From Leucobacter sp042726155 (GTDB taxonomy: Bacteria > Actinomycetota > Actinomycetes > Actinomycetales > Microbacteriaceae), in contig NZ_JBHXHV010000003.1 in NCBI RefSeq assembly GCF_042726155.1, forward strand, positions 434,001 through 498,000: a DNA stretch of 64,000 bases. The letters are read 5' to 3'. Under the pieces are notes generated by a model. It was not told where the DNA came from. It saw only the letters and a program-made list of their open reading frames with translations, and did no database searches. Position numbers and translations under genes: made by a program. Shown piece after piece: positions 34,068-42,400 of this stretch (the stretch's first letter is position 1; the number at the start of each line of letters is the position of its first letter).

Positions 34068-35116
34068 GAAGCGTCTCCCTTCTGCCGCAGCGCGGCCTGA
34101 TCGTGCGCACCGTAGGCTTCGACGATGCGGCTGACGAGATTGTGCCGCACGATGTCGTCGGTACCGAGTTCAGCAAAGTGAATGTCTTCAACCCCGCGCA
34201 AAATCCGGTTCACCGAGCGCAGGCCGCTCGCCGCGATGGGCAGGTCAACCTGGGTGATGTCGCCGGTAACCACCATCTTTGACCCGTAGCCAAGTCGCGT
34301 CAGGAACATCTTCATTTGCTCGGGTGTCGTATTTTGCGCCTCGTCGAGCACCACGAATGATTCGTTCAGCGTGCGCCCCCGCATATAGGCGAGCGGCGCG
34401 ACCTCGATCGTGCCACTCGCGAGCAGCTTTGGTACGACATCCGCGTCCATCATCGAACCGATGGCGTCAAACAGCGGGCGCAGATACGGATCAATCTTGT
34501 CTTCGAGCGTGCCAGGTAGATATCCGAGACGCTCGCCAGCCTCCACCGCGGGGCGGGTCAAAATGATCTTGGCCACCTCGCGCCGCTGTAGGGCCTGCAC
34601 GGCTTTCGCCATGGCGAGATAGGTCTTGCCGGTACCCGCCGGCCCGATCCCGAACACAATCGTGTTGTTGTCGATCGCGTCGACGTAGGCGCGTTGCCCG
34701 CGGGTCTGCGCGCGAATGCTGTGGCCGCGCACGGTCAGAATCGGTTCGCTCAAGAGCTGCGCCGCGGTCGGGCCCTGGCCGTCGTGCACCATGCGTGTGA
34801 CCTCTTGTACGTCACGTCGCGACACCGCGCCGCTGCGCCTCGCGAGCTCAACAATTTCGGTGACTACTTCTTCTGCCGCACGCACGCGTTCCGCCGGCCC
34901 GCGGAGCGTCAGCACCTGATCGCGCGAGTGAAACGTGACCTCGGGATGCTGGGCCTCAAGATCAGAAATGAGCTGATCACGGTGCCCGAGGAACGAGGCG
35001 AGGTCGACGCCCGCGAGCAGGATCGTGCGTTGCAATTCAGGATCGCCAGAGCGTGTGCGTGCTGCGGCTTCGGCGGCGGAAGTCGCGTCGTCGCCCGCGG
35101 CGTGTTCAGGAAGCAC
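34064..35116 (-). CDS. phoH: PhoH-like ATPase
   Basis: The protein (350 residues) has an N-terminal KH-like region, then a PhoH ATPase domain with Walker A GPAGTGKT at 158-165, Walker B FVVLDEAQN and the VTGDITQVDLP sensor. PhoH proteins are linked by gene context to YbeY and rRNA metabolism. The frame is open up to 35251, but that part is antisense-like shadow inside the HIT gene. The GTG at 35116 overlaps the HIT stop by 11 bp and has GAGGAG 10 nt upstream, so it is chosen. Confidence 0.94.
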   Translation of the reverse strand: MLPEHAAGDDATSAAEAAARTRSGDPELQRTILLAGVDLASFLGHRDQLISDLEAQHPEVTFHSRDQVLTLRGPAERVRAAEEVVTEIVELARRSGAVSRRDVQEVTRMVHDGQGPTAAQLLSEPILTVRGHSIRAQTRGQRAYVDAIDNNTIVFGIGPAGTGKTYLAMAKAVQALQRREVAKIILTRPAVEAGERLGYLPGTLEDKIDPYLRPLFDAIGSMMDADVVPKLLASGTIEVAPLAYMRGRTLNESFVVLDEAQNTTPEQMKMFLTRLGYGSKMVVTGDITQVDLPIAASGLRSVNRILRGVEDIHFAELGTDDIVRHNLVSRIVEAYGAHDQAALRQKGDAS

Positions 35117-35456
35117 CGAGCGACCGCTCCTCGAGGTTGCCTGCGAGCACGTGCGCGTGCACGTGGAAGACCGTTTGACCCGCCGTCGCACCGCTGTTGA
35201 ACACGAGGCGATAGTCGCCATTCGCGTGCTCCTTGGCGAGGTCGTTCGCAACCGAAATCATTTCTGCAAGCGTTTCAGGCTCTGCCGCAGCGAGCTCGGC
35301 GACGTTCTCATACGCCGTGCTCTTCGGGATCACAAGGATGTGCACGGGCGCCTGCGGGCTCATGTCAGGGAACGCGAGTACGCGGTCGGTCTCCGCGAGC
35401 ACCTCGACAGGGATTTCTCCCGACACGATCTTTCCGAACACGGTCTCTGCTGCCAT
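35106..35456 (-). CDS. HIT family protein (histidine triad)
   Basis: The 116-residue protein is an HinT-like nucleotide phosphoramidase. The histidine triad is HVHAHVL with His98, His100 and His102, and the helical GEIPVEVLAETDRVLAFPDMSPQAPVHILVIPK segment is typical. The natural substrate is unknown. TACACT stands 6 nt before the ATG without a Shine-Dalgarno, implying leaderless expression of the HIT-phoH-ybeY-corC-era chain. In relatives it directly follows rsmE, from which it is separated here by the dctA locus. Confidence 0.94.
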   Translation of the reverse strand: MAAETVFGKIVSGEIPVEVLAETDRVLAFPDMSPQAPVHILVIPKSTAYENVAELAAAEPETLAEMISVANDLAKEHANGDYRLVFNSGATAGQTVFHVHAHVLAGNLEERSLGAS

Positions 35457-35468
35457 GGTTCCAGTGTA
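35457..35468 (-). promoter_or_regulatory. HIT gene -10 element, leaderless spacing
   Basis: On the minus strand TACACT (35463-35468) is followed by six bases and then the ATG at 35456. It probably drives the HIT-phoH-ybeY-corC-era run, whose members overlap. Confidence 0.6.
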
Positions 35469-35530
35469 GACGCTGCCACCCTCGTCGATCCCGCCTCGCA
35501 GCTCACCACGGCCTCACTGCTCGCGCCGAC

Positions 35531-36274
35531 CTACGGCTCCTGCGGCTCACCGGGAGGAGACTCGACGTCGCGCAGCCACACGTACTCGGTCTGCGGCCGC
35601 CCGCGCGACCCGTAACGCAGGTTCCGTTCGACGCTGCCAACATCGGCCAAATACTCGACGTAACGTCGCATCACCTCACGGGACAGTCCGAGCTCTTCGG
35701 CGAGTTCACTTGCGGTGCACGCGCCGCGCTCCCGCAATACCGCCGACACGTCGTTCAGCGTTCCGGCGGCAAGACCCTTCGGTAGTGTCGAGATCGGAGC
35801 CGTTCTGAGTGAAGCGAACATCTCATCGACCTCGTGCTGCGTGGCAGAACCACCGGTTTCAAGCGAGCGCCGGTGGTACTCCTGAAAGGCCTCAATCCGT
35901 TCGCGAAACATCGCGTACGTGTAAGGCTTGATGAGGTACTGCACGGCACCGAGCGCCACCATTTCACGCACCACAGCGACGTCCCTGACACCACTCACGG
36001 CAATGACGTCGGTGCGCACGCCGCGGGCGCGTGCGTGACGCAGAACCTCGAGTCCTGTGCCGTCCGGCATGGTGACGTCGAGTAGCACGAGGTCTGCCCG
36101 CAGGCGTGCACTCGTGATCGCCCGCGACGCAGCACGGGCGCCTTCGCACGCGGCGACCACGGTGAAACCGCCCACCCGCGCGAGATGCTCGCGATGCAAT
36201 TCGAGCGTCAGTGGGTCGTCGTCGACGATGATGACCCGAATCGGGCGTTCCTCGGTGATGCGCTCCCCGGTCAT
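35531..36274 (-). CDS. Response regulator, CitB/DcuR type
   Basis: The 247-residue regulator has a receiver domain with acidic pocket DDD at 18-20, phosphoacceptor Asp66 (LVLLDVTMPDG) and conserved Lys116 (YLIKPYTY). A C-terminal helix-turn-helix follows (about residues 185-215, CTASELAEELGLSREVMRRYVEYL), ending in RYGSRGRPQTEY. This is the CitB/DcuR/DctR class that controls C4-dicarboxylate or citrate transport. It overlaps the kinase gene by 4 bp. The nearby dctA is the likely target. Confidence 0.93.
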   Translation of the reverse strand: MTGERITEERPIRVIIVDDDPLTLELHREHLARVGGFTVVAACEGARAASRAITSARLRADLVLLDVTMPDGTGLEVLRHARARGVRTDVIAVSGVRDVAVVREMVALGAVQYLIKPYTYAMFRERIEAFQEYHRRSLETGGSATQHEVDEMFASLRTAPISTLPKGLAAGTLNDVSAVLRERGACTASELAEELGLSREVMRRYVEYLADVGSVERNLRYGSRGRPQTEYVWLRDVESPPGEPQEP

Positions 36275-37614
36275 GAGTCAAGTCCGCTCGATCGTTGCGC
36301 ACCGGACGCCTGCGCTGCACGCTTCGACCGTGCAGACCGCGTTCCCGGGAGCACCACGGTGAAAGTCGTCGGGTCTTCTTCGACGGTCAGCACGCCGGCA
36401 CGCTCGTGCACGATGCGCACAACGAGGGCGAGCCCCACGCCTCGACCGGCGAACGCGTCGCCGAGCGCAGCTGGTTTCGTGGACACTCCTCGGGTGAACA
36501 TCGCGTCTCGCACTTCGTCGGCGATGCCGTCGCCCGAATCGGAGACGCTGATGCCGAGCGCATCATCGAGCTCGCCATACACTCGCAATTTCACGCAGCG
36601 TGGGCGTCCGCGGCCGATAGCCGCAGCGTCGATCGCGTTGTCGAGTAAGTTCCCCACGACCGAAACGAGTTCCATCGAGTCAATGGGACTGACGGGCAGC
36701 TCAGGATCAATCTGAACGTCGAGCGCGACTCCGCGCTCACCCGCCTGCGCGGACTTACCCACGATGAGCGCGCTCACAGCAGGGTCGAAGGAATCTGGCG
36801 CGACGACCAGATCGATCATCGCTTGGCTTCGCCGCGACGTTTCCGTGAACATGTCGATCGCCGCTTCAGTGCGCCCGAGTTCAAGCAGGGCGATCGCGGT
36901 ATGGAGTCGGTTGCTGTGCTCATGGGTCTGTGCGCGCAACGATTCGCTCAGCGTGCGCAGTGAATCGTGCGACACGAGGGCGTCGCGCACGGCACTGGCC
37001 GACAGGTCCCCCGTGATTCGCCGAGTAACCCGTCGCCCGAGCAGCGCAGCAACCAGCCCAGCAGCGACAAACACTCCGCTCACCGTGAACACGAGCGGAA
37101 GGTCGCGGGCGACTTCGCTGCCGATGGATTCCACGGTGATGCCCACGGATACCCAACCGATCGTCGTACCCGATGCGTCGCTGACGGGCGCGATCGTGCG
37201 CACCGAGGGGCCAAGGGTTCCGGTCCAGCGCTCCGTAAACGGGTGGGGCGACCTCGGTATCGTGCCGCGGTAGGTGCCACCGATCTCGGTCGGATCCGGG
37301 TGCGTGTAACGTGTGCCGTCAACGGTCATGACCGTGATGTAGCTCACCCCCGCGCTTTTACCCAAGCGCGACATCTCACGCTGCAGCTCAACAACGGGGG
37401 CGGCATCGAGCGGCTGTCCGAGCGCAGCCACAACCGTGGGCATCGCGGCGAGCGTCACCGCAACGGCGTGCGTTGCACGCTCGGTCTCGCGGTACTCTGC
37501 TCGTCGGCTGTCCCAGACCAGCACGGCAGTAACAGCGATGCTCACGATGAGCACGCCCACGGTCAGAATGAGAAATACGCTCGAGGTCGCGCTTGGCGTA
37601 CTTCTTCGACCCAT
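36271..37614 (-). CDS. Sensor histidine kinase, CitA/DcuS type
   Basis: The kinase (447 residues) has two membrane helices (about residues 13-34 and 174-193) flanking an extracytoplasmic PAS-like sensor domain with RYTHPDPTEIGGTYRGTI, the ligand-binding signature of citrate/dicarboxylate sensors. The SPOB-type dimerisation domain holds the phospho-His at about 231 in QTHEHSNRLH. The ATPase domain has NLLDNAIDAA and DSGDGI. No cytoplasmic PAS domain is evident, unlike E. coli DcuS. GTG at 37629 is in frame, but a GAGAAT element overlaps it and lies 7 nt before the ATG at 37614, so the ATG is preferred. Confidence 0.92.
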   Translation of the reverse strand: MGRRSTPSATSSVFLILTVGVLIVSIAVTAVLVWDSRRAEYRETERATHAVAVTLAAMPTVVAALGQPLDAAPVVELQREMSRLGKSAGVSYITVMTVDGTRYTHPDPTEIGGTYRGTIPRSPHPFTERWTGTLGPSVRTIAPVSDASGTTIGWVSVGITVESIGSEVARDLPLVFTVSGVFVAAGLVAALLGRRVTRRITGDLSASAVRDALVSHDSLRTLSESLRAQTHEHSNRLHTAIALLELGRTEAAIDMFTETSRRSQAMIDLVVAPDSFDPAVSALIVGKSAQAGERGVALDVQIDPELPVSPIDSMELVSVVGNLLDNAIDAAAIGRGRPRCVKLRVYGELDDALGISVSDSGDGIADEVRDAMFTRGVSTKPAALGDAFAGRGVGLALVVRIVHERAGVLTVEEDPTTFTVVLPGTRSARSKRAAQASGAQRSSGLDS

Positions 37615-37629
37615 GCCATGTATTCTCAC

Positions 37630-37846
37630 ACGGCCTGCCGCGACCTTCCTCTCCCACGGATGTGATTCACGACCGCGGGTCGCGTCTCAGGGAGCCGTGG
37701 GCTGGCGGAATCCGCGCTACGTCCAATAAGCCCGAAATGCAAATTTTGCGCGCACCCGCCCTAATTTGAACTTCGCACAGTGATTCTGTTTCAGATTCGC
37801 TTCCAGTGTGTTTCGCATGGACAACGGCGTTCTCAGGAGGACCTTT
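37630..37846. promoter_or_regulatory. Divergent control region, sensor kinase / dctA
   Basis: This 217-bp gap includes an A/T-rich stretch (about 37725-37810) that stands out from the GC-rich surroundings. TTGAAC at 37766-37771 and TCAGAT at 37791-37796 are possible -35 and -10 elements for dctA, though their 19-bp spacing is long. The regulator probably binds here; GCAAATTTTGC near 37739-37749 is a near-palindrome candidate. The site assignment is a guess. Confidence 0.4.
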
Positions 37847-39268
37847 ATGGCCGCATCAGCACCACTTCGACCCGCTTCAGAGGCGGGCCCCCGACGCCGA
37901 AAGTCGTGGGACAAGCACACGTGGCTCTACGTTTCAGTGATCGCTGCCGTCGTCCTCGGCGCAGTGCTCGGGCTCGTGGTCCCCGAGTTCGCCACCACGC
38001 TTGAACCACTGGGCAAGGCCTTCGTCGGGCTCATCAAGATGATGATCGCCCCGATTATCTTTTGCACCATCGTGATCGGCGTTGGGTCGATCGCGAAGGC
38101 CGCAACCGTTGGCAAGATCGGCGGCCTTGCACTGATCTACTTCATGGCGATGTCGACCTTCGCCCTGGCTATTGGTCTCGTCGTCGGCAACCTGATCCAC
38201 CCGGGCGAGGGCCTCGACATGCACGGTGCCCAGTACGCCGCTGAGGGTGAGGCGAAGACAACTCAGGAGTTCCTGCTCGGGATCATCCCAATGACGTTCT
38301 TCTCCGCGTTTACCGGCGAAAGCGTACTGCAGGTGCTGTTTATCGCGCTGCTCACCGGCTTCGCGCTGCAGGGACTCGGAGAGCGCGGCGCGCCCATCAT
38401 GGCCGGGATCAAACACCTCCAGGTGCTCGTCTTCCGCATTCTGAGCATGATCCTCTGGATCGCCCCGATCGGTGCGTTCGGTGCGATCGCGGCCGTGGTC
38501 GGCAAGACCGGCGTCGCGGCAATTTGGAGCCTTGGCGTGCTGATGGTCGCCTTCTACATCACCTGCATCCTCTTCATCGTCGGCGTGCTCGGCACGCTGC
38601 TCTACGCTGTCACGCGCGTCAACATCATTAGCCTCATGAAGTACCTGGGTCGCGAGTACCTACTGATCGTCGGCACCTCGTCGTCTGAGTCTGCACTGCC
38701 CCGGCTCATCGCGAAGATGGAGCACGTCGGAGTCTCGAAGCCGGTCGTTGGCATCACAGTGCCCACGGGCTACTCGTTTAACCTCGACGGCACGGCCATC
38801 TATCTCACCATGGCATCGCTGTTCATCGCGACGGGGATGGGTAACCCGATGAGCATCAGTGAGCAAATCGGACTACTGGTGTTCATGATCATCGCGTCGA
38901 AGGGTGCCGCCGGTGTCACCGGCGCCGGTCTCGCGACCCTGGCGGGCGGCCTGCAGACCTACCGGCCCGAACTCGTCGACGGCGTCGGCGTCATCGTCGG
39001 CATCGACCGGTTCATGTCTGAGGGCCGCGCCCTCACAAACTTCACCGGGAACGCCGTCGCCACCCTACTCATCGGATCGTGGACGAAGCAGGTCGACATG
39101 ATGCGCGTGCGTCGCGTGCTCAGCGGCGAGGTGCCCTTTAACGAGGCGTCACTCAGTGGCGACGGTCACGGGTCTGCACCTAAGGAGCCCGTCGTCGCGA
39201 CGAGCGGCGCACACGGCTCCGGATCGGGCTCAGGAGGACTCGGCTCCGCTGGCGCGGCAGCCCACTAA
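37847..39268 (+). CDS. dctA: C4-dicarboxylate transporter DctA
   Basis: The 473-residue protein is a cation-coupled dicarboxylate (succinate, fumarate, malate) symporter of the DAACS family. The serine-rich re-entrant motif is GTSSSESALPRLI, the substrate motif is TGYSFNLDGTAIYLT, and the second hairpin is KGAAGVTGAG. About eight membrane segments are predicted. The ATG at 37847 has a perfect AGGAGG 6 nt upstream; the frame extends to 37808 without such a signal. A Ser/Gly-rich C-terminal tail of about 45 residues is unusual. It is divergent from its likely regulatory two-component system and ends at a 20-bp terminator stem. Confidence 0.96.
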   Translation: MAASAPLRPASEAGPRRRKSWDKHTWLYVSVIAAVVLGAVLGLVVPEFATTLEPLGKAFVGLIKMMIAPIIFCTIVIGVGSIAKAATVGKIGGLALIYFMAMSTFALAIGLVVGNLIHPGEGLDMHGAQYAAEGEAKTTQEFLLGIIPMTFFSAFTGESVLQVLFIALLTGFALQGLGERGAPIMAGIKHLQVLVFRILSMILWIAPIGAFGAIAAVVGKTGVAAIWSLGVLMVAFYITCILFIVGVLGTLLYAVTRVNIISLMKYLGREYLLIVGTSSSESALPRLIAKMEHVGVSKPVVGITVPTGYSFNLDGTAIYLTMASLFIATGMGNPMSISEQIGLLVFMIIASKGAAGVTGAGLATLAGGLQTYRPELVDGVGVIVGIDRFMSEGRALTNFTGNAVATLLIGSWTKQVDMMRVRRVLSGEVPFNEASLSGDGHGSAPKEPVVATSGAHGSGSGSGGLGSAGAAAH

Positions 39269-39275
39269 CGGATCG

Positions 39276-39320
39276 CGCTGGTAAGGCGGGGGCTTCGGTG
39301 AAGCCCCCGCCTTACCAGCG
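39276..39320. terminator. 20-bp stem terminator between dctA and rsmE
   Basis: Arms 39276-39295 and 39301-39320 pair perfectly around a 5-nt loop. The downstream arm includes the rsmE stop codon and last codons. The hairpin probably ends both convergent transcripts. No long T-run is present on either side. Confidence 0.8.
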
Positions 39321-40133
39321 TCCGAACGCTACATTCAGCACAGCGAGGGCTGCGGGACCCGCGGACGATGTGCGCAGCACGGTCGAACCGAGCACGAGCA
39401 CTGCGGCGCCTGCCGACTCAAGAGTGGCGAGCTCTTCGTCAGCAAAGCCGCCCTCGGGCCCGACGACGAGGTACACGTCGGTCGGGCGGTGCGGTGAACT
39501 CGCCCCCTCCGCTGCCTCCGCTGCCGCCGCTGCCTCTGCCGCCCAGGAGGCGAGGGTCTGCGTGCCGCGCGGGTGCAACAGAATCACCGCGTGATCGTCG
39601 TTCGCGGCGAGTTCGCGCAGCGCACCCAGCGTGAGCGGTTCCCGCACCTCGGGAATGCTGGCTCGCATCGACTGCTTCGCCGCTTCTCGAGCGATGCGTC
39701 GCCACTTCGCGAGGCCCTTTGCCGTCTTCTCGCCACCGCCAGCGCCATCCCAGCGCGACACCGAACGAGTTGCCTGCCAGGGCGCGATGGCGTCGACCCC
39801 GAATTCGGTGGCCTGTTCGACGGCTCGTTCATCGCGGTCGCCCTTGGCGAGGGCCTGCACCAGCGTCAACCGCGGGAGGGTCTCTCGCCCGCCGCGCTCA
39901 GCCTGCGCACCGTGAAGAAGTCGCTCGACGCGCACACTGAAGCGATCTTTTGCAACGTCTTCGACCGTGCCCTCACCGAGCACCCCAGCGCCATTGCCGA
40001 CCTTCGTGCGCTCCCCCACTCGCAACCGGCTCACGCGCACCGCGTGCCGCGCTTCGTCACCGATGATTTCAACGAGTGACCCGGGCTCGAAGCTCGAGCC
40101 CGCAAGGTCCTCGCGGTAGTAGAGGTGCGCCAA
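39312..40133 (-). CDS. rsmE: 16S rRNA m3U1498 methyltransferase RsmE
   Basis: RsmE (273 residues) methylates N3 of U1498 in 16S rRNA using S-adenosylmethionine. The N-terminal PUA-like region (HLYYREDL, GDEARHAVRVSRLRVGE) and the C-terminal SPOUT knot (VVGPEGGFADEEL, LVLGSTVLRTSSAGPAALAVL) are clear. An Ala/Glu-rich insert (about residues 201-215) breaks the methyltransferase domain. It begins 2 bp after the dnaJ stop. Its 3' end forms part of a terminator shared with dctA. Confidence 0.96.
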   Translation of the reverse strand: MAHLYYREDLAGSSFEPGSLVEIIGDEARHAVRVSRLRVGERTKVGNGAGVLGEGTVEDVAKDRFSVRVERLLHGAQAERGGRETLPRLTLVQALAKGDRDERAVEQATEFGVDAIAPWQATRSVSRWDGAGGGEKTAKGLAKWRRIAREAAKQSMRASIPEVREPLTLGALRELAANDDHAVILLHPRGTQTLASWAAEAAAAAEAAEGASSPHRPTDVYLVVGPEGGFADEELATLESAGAAVLVLGSTVLRTSSAGPAALAVLNVAFGRW

Positions 40134-40135
40134 GG

Positions 40136-41242
40136 TTAGCCCTGACGGAAGAAGCGGTCGCGAATCTTGCCGAAGAATCCCTGATGGAATTCGCCAAGGT
40201 GCGGCGCCTCGTCCTTGCGCAACGAGGCGAGCTGGCGCACCAGATCTTTCTCGCGGTTCGAGAGCTTCGTCGGCGTCGCGACCTGCACTGCGATCTTCAG
40301 GTCGCCGCGCGTGGTGCTGCGGAGGCCCTGAATACCGCGGCCTCGCACCGTGAGCATGTCGCCCGACTGCACGCCGGGCTCGACCTCAACCTCAACCTCG
40401 CCGTCGAGACCCGTGAGTTTCGCGTCAGCTCCGAGAATCGCGTCGGTCATCGACAGCTGCATCGTGCAGAGCAGGTCATTGCCGTCGCGGCTGAAGATGT
40501 CGTGGTGCATCACGCGGAATTCGATGAACAGGTCACCGTTCGGCCCGCCACCTGGGCCGACCTCGCCGCCGCCGCGCATCTGCAGACGCGTGCCGGTATC
40601 GATGCCGGAGGGAACGTCGATCGGGAACGTGCGCCGCTCGCGAACGCGACCCTTGCCCGCACACTCGACGCATGGGTTTTCGATGATCGTGCCATACCCC
40701 TGGCAGCTGCCGCACGGGTGCATCGTGACGACGTTACCGAACAGCGAACGCACCTGACGCTGCACCTGCCCCTGGCCTCCGCACACATCGCAGGTTACGG
40801 GATGCGTGCCGGGCTGGCAGCAGCTGCCCTGGCAGACCTCACAGAGCACCGCAGTATTGACCGTGATCTCGCGCTGGGTACCGAAGATGACGTCTTCGAG
40901 GGACACGTCGACGCGAATCATCGCGTCATCGCCGCGCTCGGAGCGCGATCGAGGGCCGCGCTGGCCGCCACCGAAGCCGCCGCCTCCCCCGAAGAACGTT
41001 TCGAAGATGTCGCCGAAGCCCGCGGCACCGCCCGCCTGCGATCCGCCCATGTCGTAACGCTGGCGCTGCTCGGGATCACTCAGCACGTCGTACGCGTGGG
41101 TCACGCCCTTGAACTGCTCTGACGCCTCCTCGCTCGGATTCACGTCAGGGTGCAACTGACGCGCGAGGCGCCGGTAGGCCTTTTTGATCTCTTCGGGGGT
41201 CGCCTCGCGGGTCACACCGAGCGTCTCGTAATGATCGGCCAC
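40136..41242 (-). CDS. dnaJ: Chaperone protein DnaJ (DnaJ2 type)
   Basis: The 368-residue J-protein stimulates DnaK ATPase. The J domain has HPD at 31-33, followed by a Gly/Phe-rich region. Four zinc-binding repeats follow: CEVCQGSC, CDVCGGQG, CGSCQGYG and CVECAGKG. C-terminal substrate domains end the protein. The first repeat lacks the last Gly, which is normal for the HrcA-linked actinobacterial DnaJ2. The GTG start has GAGGAG 9 nt upstream. It follows hrcA by 60 bp, so it is likely under HrcA control through the CIRCE site. Confidence 0.97.
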   Translation of the reverse strand: MADHYETLGVTREATPEEIKKAYRRLARQLHPDVNPSEEASEQFKGVTHAYDVLSDPEQRQRYDMGGSQAGGAAGFGDIFETFFGGGGGFGGGQRGPRSRSERGDDAMIRVDVSLEDVIFGTQREITVNTAVLCEVCQGSCCQPGTHPVTCDVCGGQGQVQRQVRSLFGNVVTMHPCGSCQGYGTIIENPCVECAGKGRVRERRTFPIDVPSGIDTGTRLQMRGGGEVGPGGGPNGDLFIEFRVMHHDIFSRDGNDLLCTMQLSMTDAILGADAKLTGLDGEVEVEVEPGVQSGDMLTVRGRGIQGLRSTTRGDLKIAVQVATPTKLSNREKDLVRQLASLRKDEAPHLGEFHQGFFGKIRDRFFRQG

Positions 41243-41302
41243 GCTGTTTTGCTCCTCAGGTTCAGTAGATTGAGTCGTTGAAAAGGGTGGGAAGAGCGGC
41301 GG

Positions 41303-42340
41303 CTACCGCTCCTCCCCCAGGAATCTGTTGAGGTACCGCGCCACAGCACGCACGGTTGCGATGTTGCCCGCGTAATCCATGCGCAGCGGCCCGAGCACCC
41401 CAAGCTTCGAAACGGCGATGCCGTCTTCGTAGTTTGAGGCGATGATCGACGTCTCAGAGAGGCCATAGGCCTCGTTCTCGCGTCCGATCGACGCGGACAC
41501 ATCGCGACCGTCGTGCACCAGTTCGCCGAACAGCCGCAGGAGTGTGACCTGCTCTTCGATCGCATCAAGCACGACGGGCAGTGAGCCCGCGAACTCGCCA
41601 TCGGTACGCGAGAGGTTCGCAGCACCGGCGACCGCGATGCGATCGGTGCGGTTCGCCTGCAACTGACCCAGCACGACCGCGAGCACGCGGCGCATCAGAT
41701 CAATCTCGTCGGGCTCCGACCACTCCGCGAGGTCGGCCTCCAGCGTCGCGAGCGCCGCCGTAGCCGTTTCCAGATCATTGCCGATCGCGACATCGGCGAT
41801 GCGCTGGCGCAGCCCGCGCACCCAGGCCTCGGTGACGCGAGATGCAGGCAGCCAGGCCACCTGCTGCTCGACGACGCCGCTACCCAAAATGAGCACGCTG
41901 AGCACTCGGTCTTCTCCGATGGCAACGAGGTCGATGTGTCGCACCACCGTGCGCCGCAGCGACGGATACTGCGCCACCGCAACCTGATTCGTGAGCTGGG
42001 ACAGCATGCGCACGGTGCGTGCCATGACGTCGTCGAGATCGGACGATTCACCGAGGAAGCGCTCGATTGCAGCGCGCTGCGCCGCGGTCAACGGACGAAT
42101 ACGCGCGAGCGTATCGACGTACAGGCGGTACCCCTTGTCAGTGGGCACACGACCCGACGAGGTGTGGGGCTGCGCGATCAGCTCGTCTTCTTCAAGCAGG
42201 GCCATATCGTTGCGGATCGTCGCAGCTGACACGCCGAAGCTGTGCCGATCTACGATCGCCTTCGAGCCGACGGGTTCGTTCGACGACACATAGTCGCTCA
42301 CGATCGCGTGCAGCACCGCGAGGCTGCGCTCCGAAACCAT
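41303..42340 (-). CDS. hrcA: Heat-inducible transcription repressor HrcA
   Basis: HrcA (345 residues) represses heat-shock genes by binding CIRCE. The N-terminal winged helix (SERSLAVLHAIVSDYVSSNEPVGSKAIVDRHSFGVSAATIRNDMALLEEDELIAQPHTSSGRVPTDKGYR region) and the C-terminal GAF-like domain are typical. The frame runs to 42361, but the ATG at 42340 has AGGAGG 4-5 nt upstream and gives the standard start MVSERS. A CIRCE element lies 15 bp upstream, so the gene is autoregulated. Confidence 0.96.
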   Translation of the reverse strand: MVSERSLAVLHAIVSDYVSSNEPVGSKAIVDRHSFGVSAATIRNDMALLEEDELIAQPHTSSGRVPTDKGYRLYVDTLARIRPLTAAQRAAIERFLGESSDLDDVMARTVRMLSQLTNQVAVAQYPSLRRTVVRHIDLVAIGEDRVLSVLILGSGVVEQQVAWLPASRVTEAWVRGLRQRIADVAIGNDLETATAALATLEADLAEWSEPDEIDLMRRVLAVVLGQLQANRTDRIAVAGAANLSRTDGEFAGSLPVVLDAIEEQVTLLRLFGELVHDGRDVSASIGRENEAYGLSETSIIASNYEDGIAVSKLGVLGPLRMDYAGNIATVRAVARYLNRFLGEER

Positions 42341-42354
42341 CGCCCCTCCTGACC

Positions 42355-42381
42355 CTGGCACTCACTTGTTCCGAGTGCTAA
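42355..42381 (-). promoter_or_regulatory. CIRCE operator of hrcA-dnaJ
   Basis: Read on the minus strand, the site is TTAGCACTC, nine bases, GAGTGCCAG. The first arm matches the consensus exactly; the second differs at two outer positions. A TAGACT -10-like element (42381-42386, minus strand) abuts it, so HrcA binding would block transcription. Confidence 0.85.
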
Positions 42382-42400
42382 GTCTAGCGCAGCCGAAACG

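Noticed and set aside
40136..41242. Apparent defect in the first DnaJ zinc motif (CEVCQGSC)
   Set aside because: The missing final Gly is a normal trait of HrcA-linked actinobacterial DnaJ2 proteins, so this is not damage.
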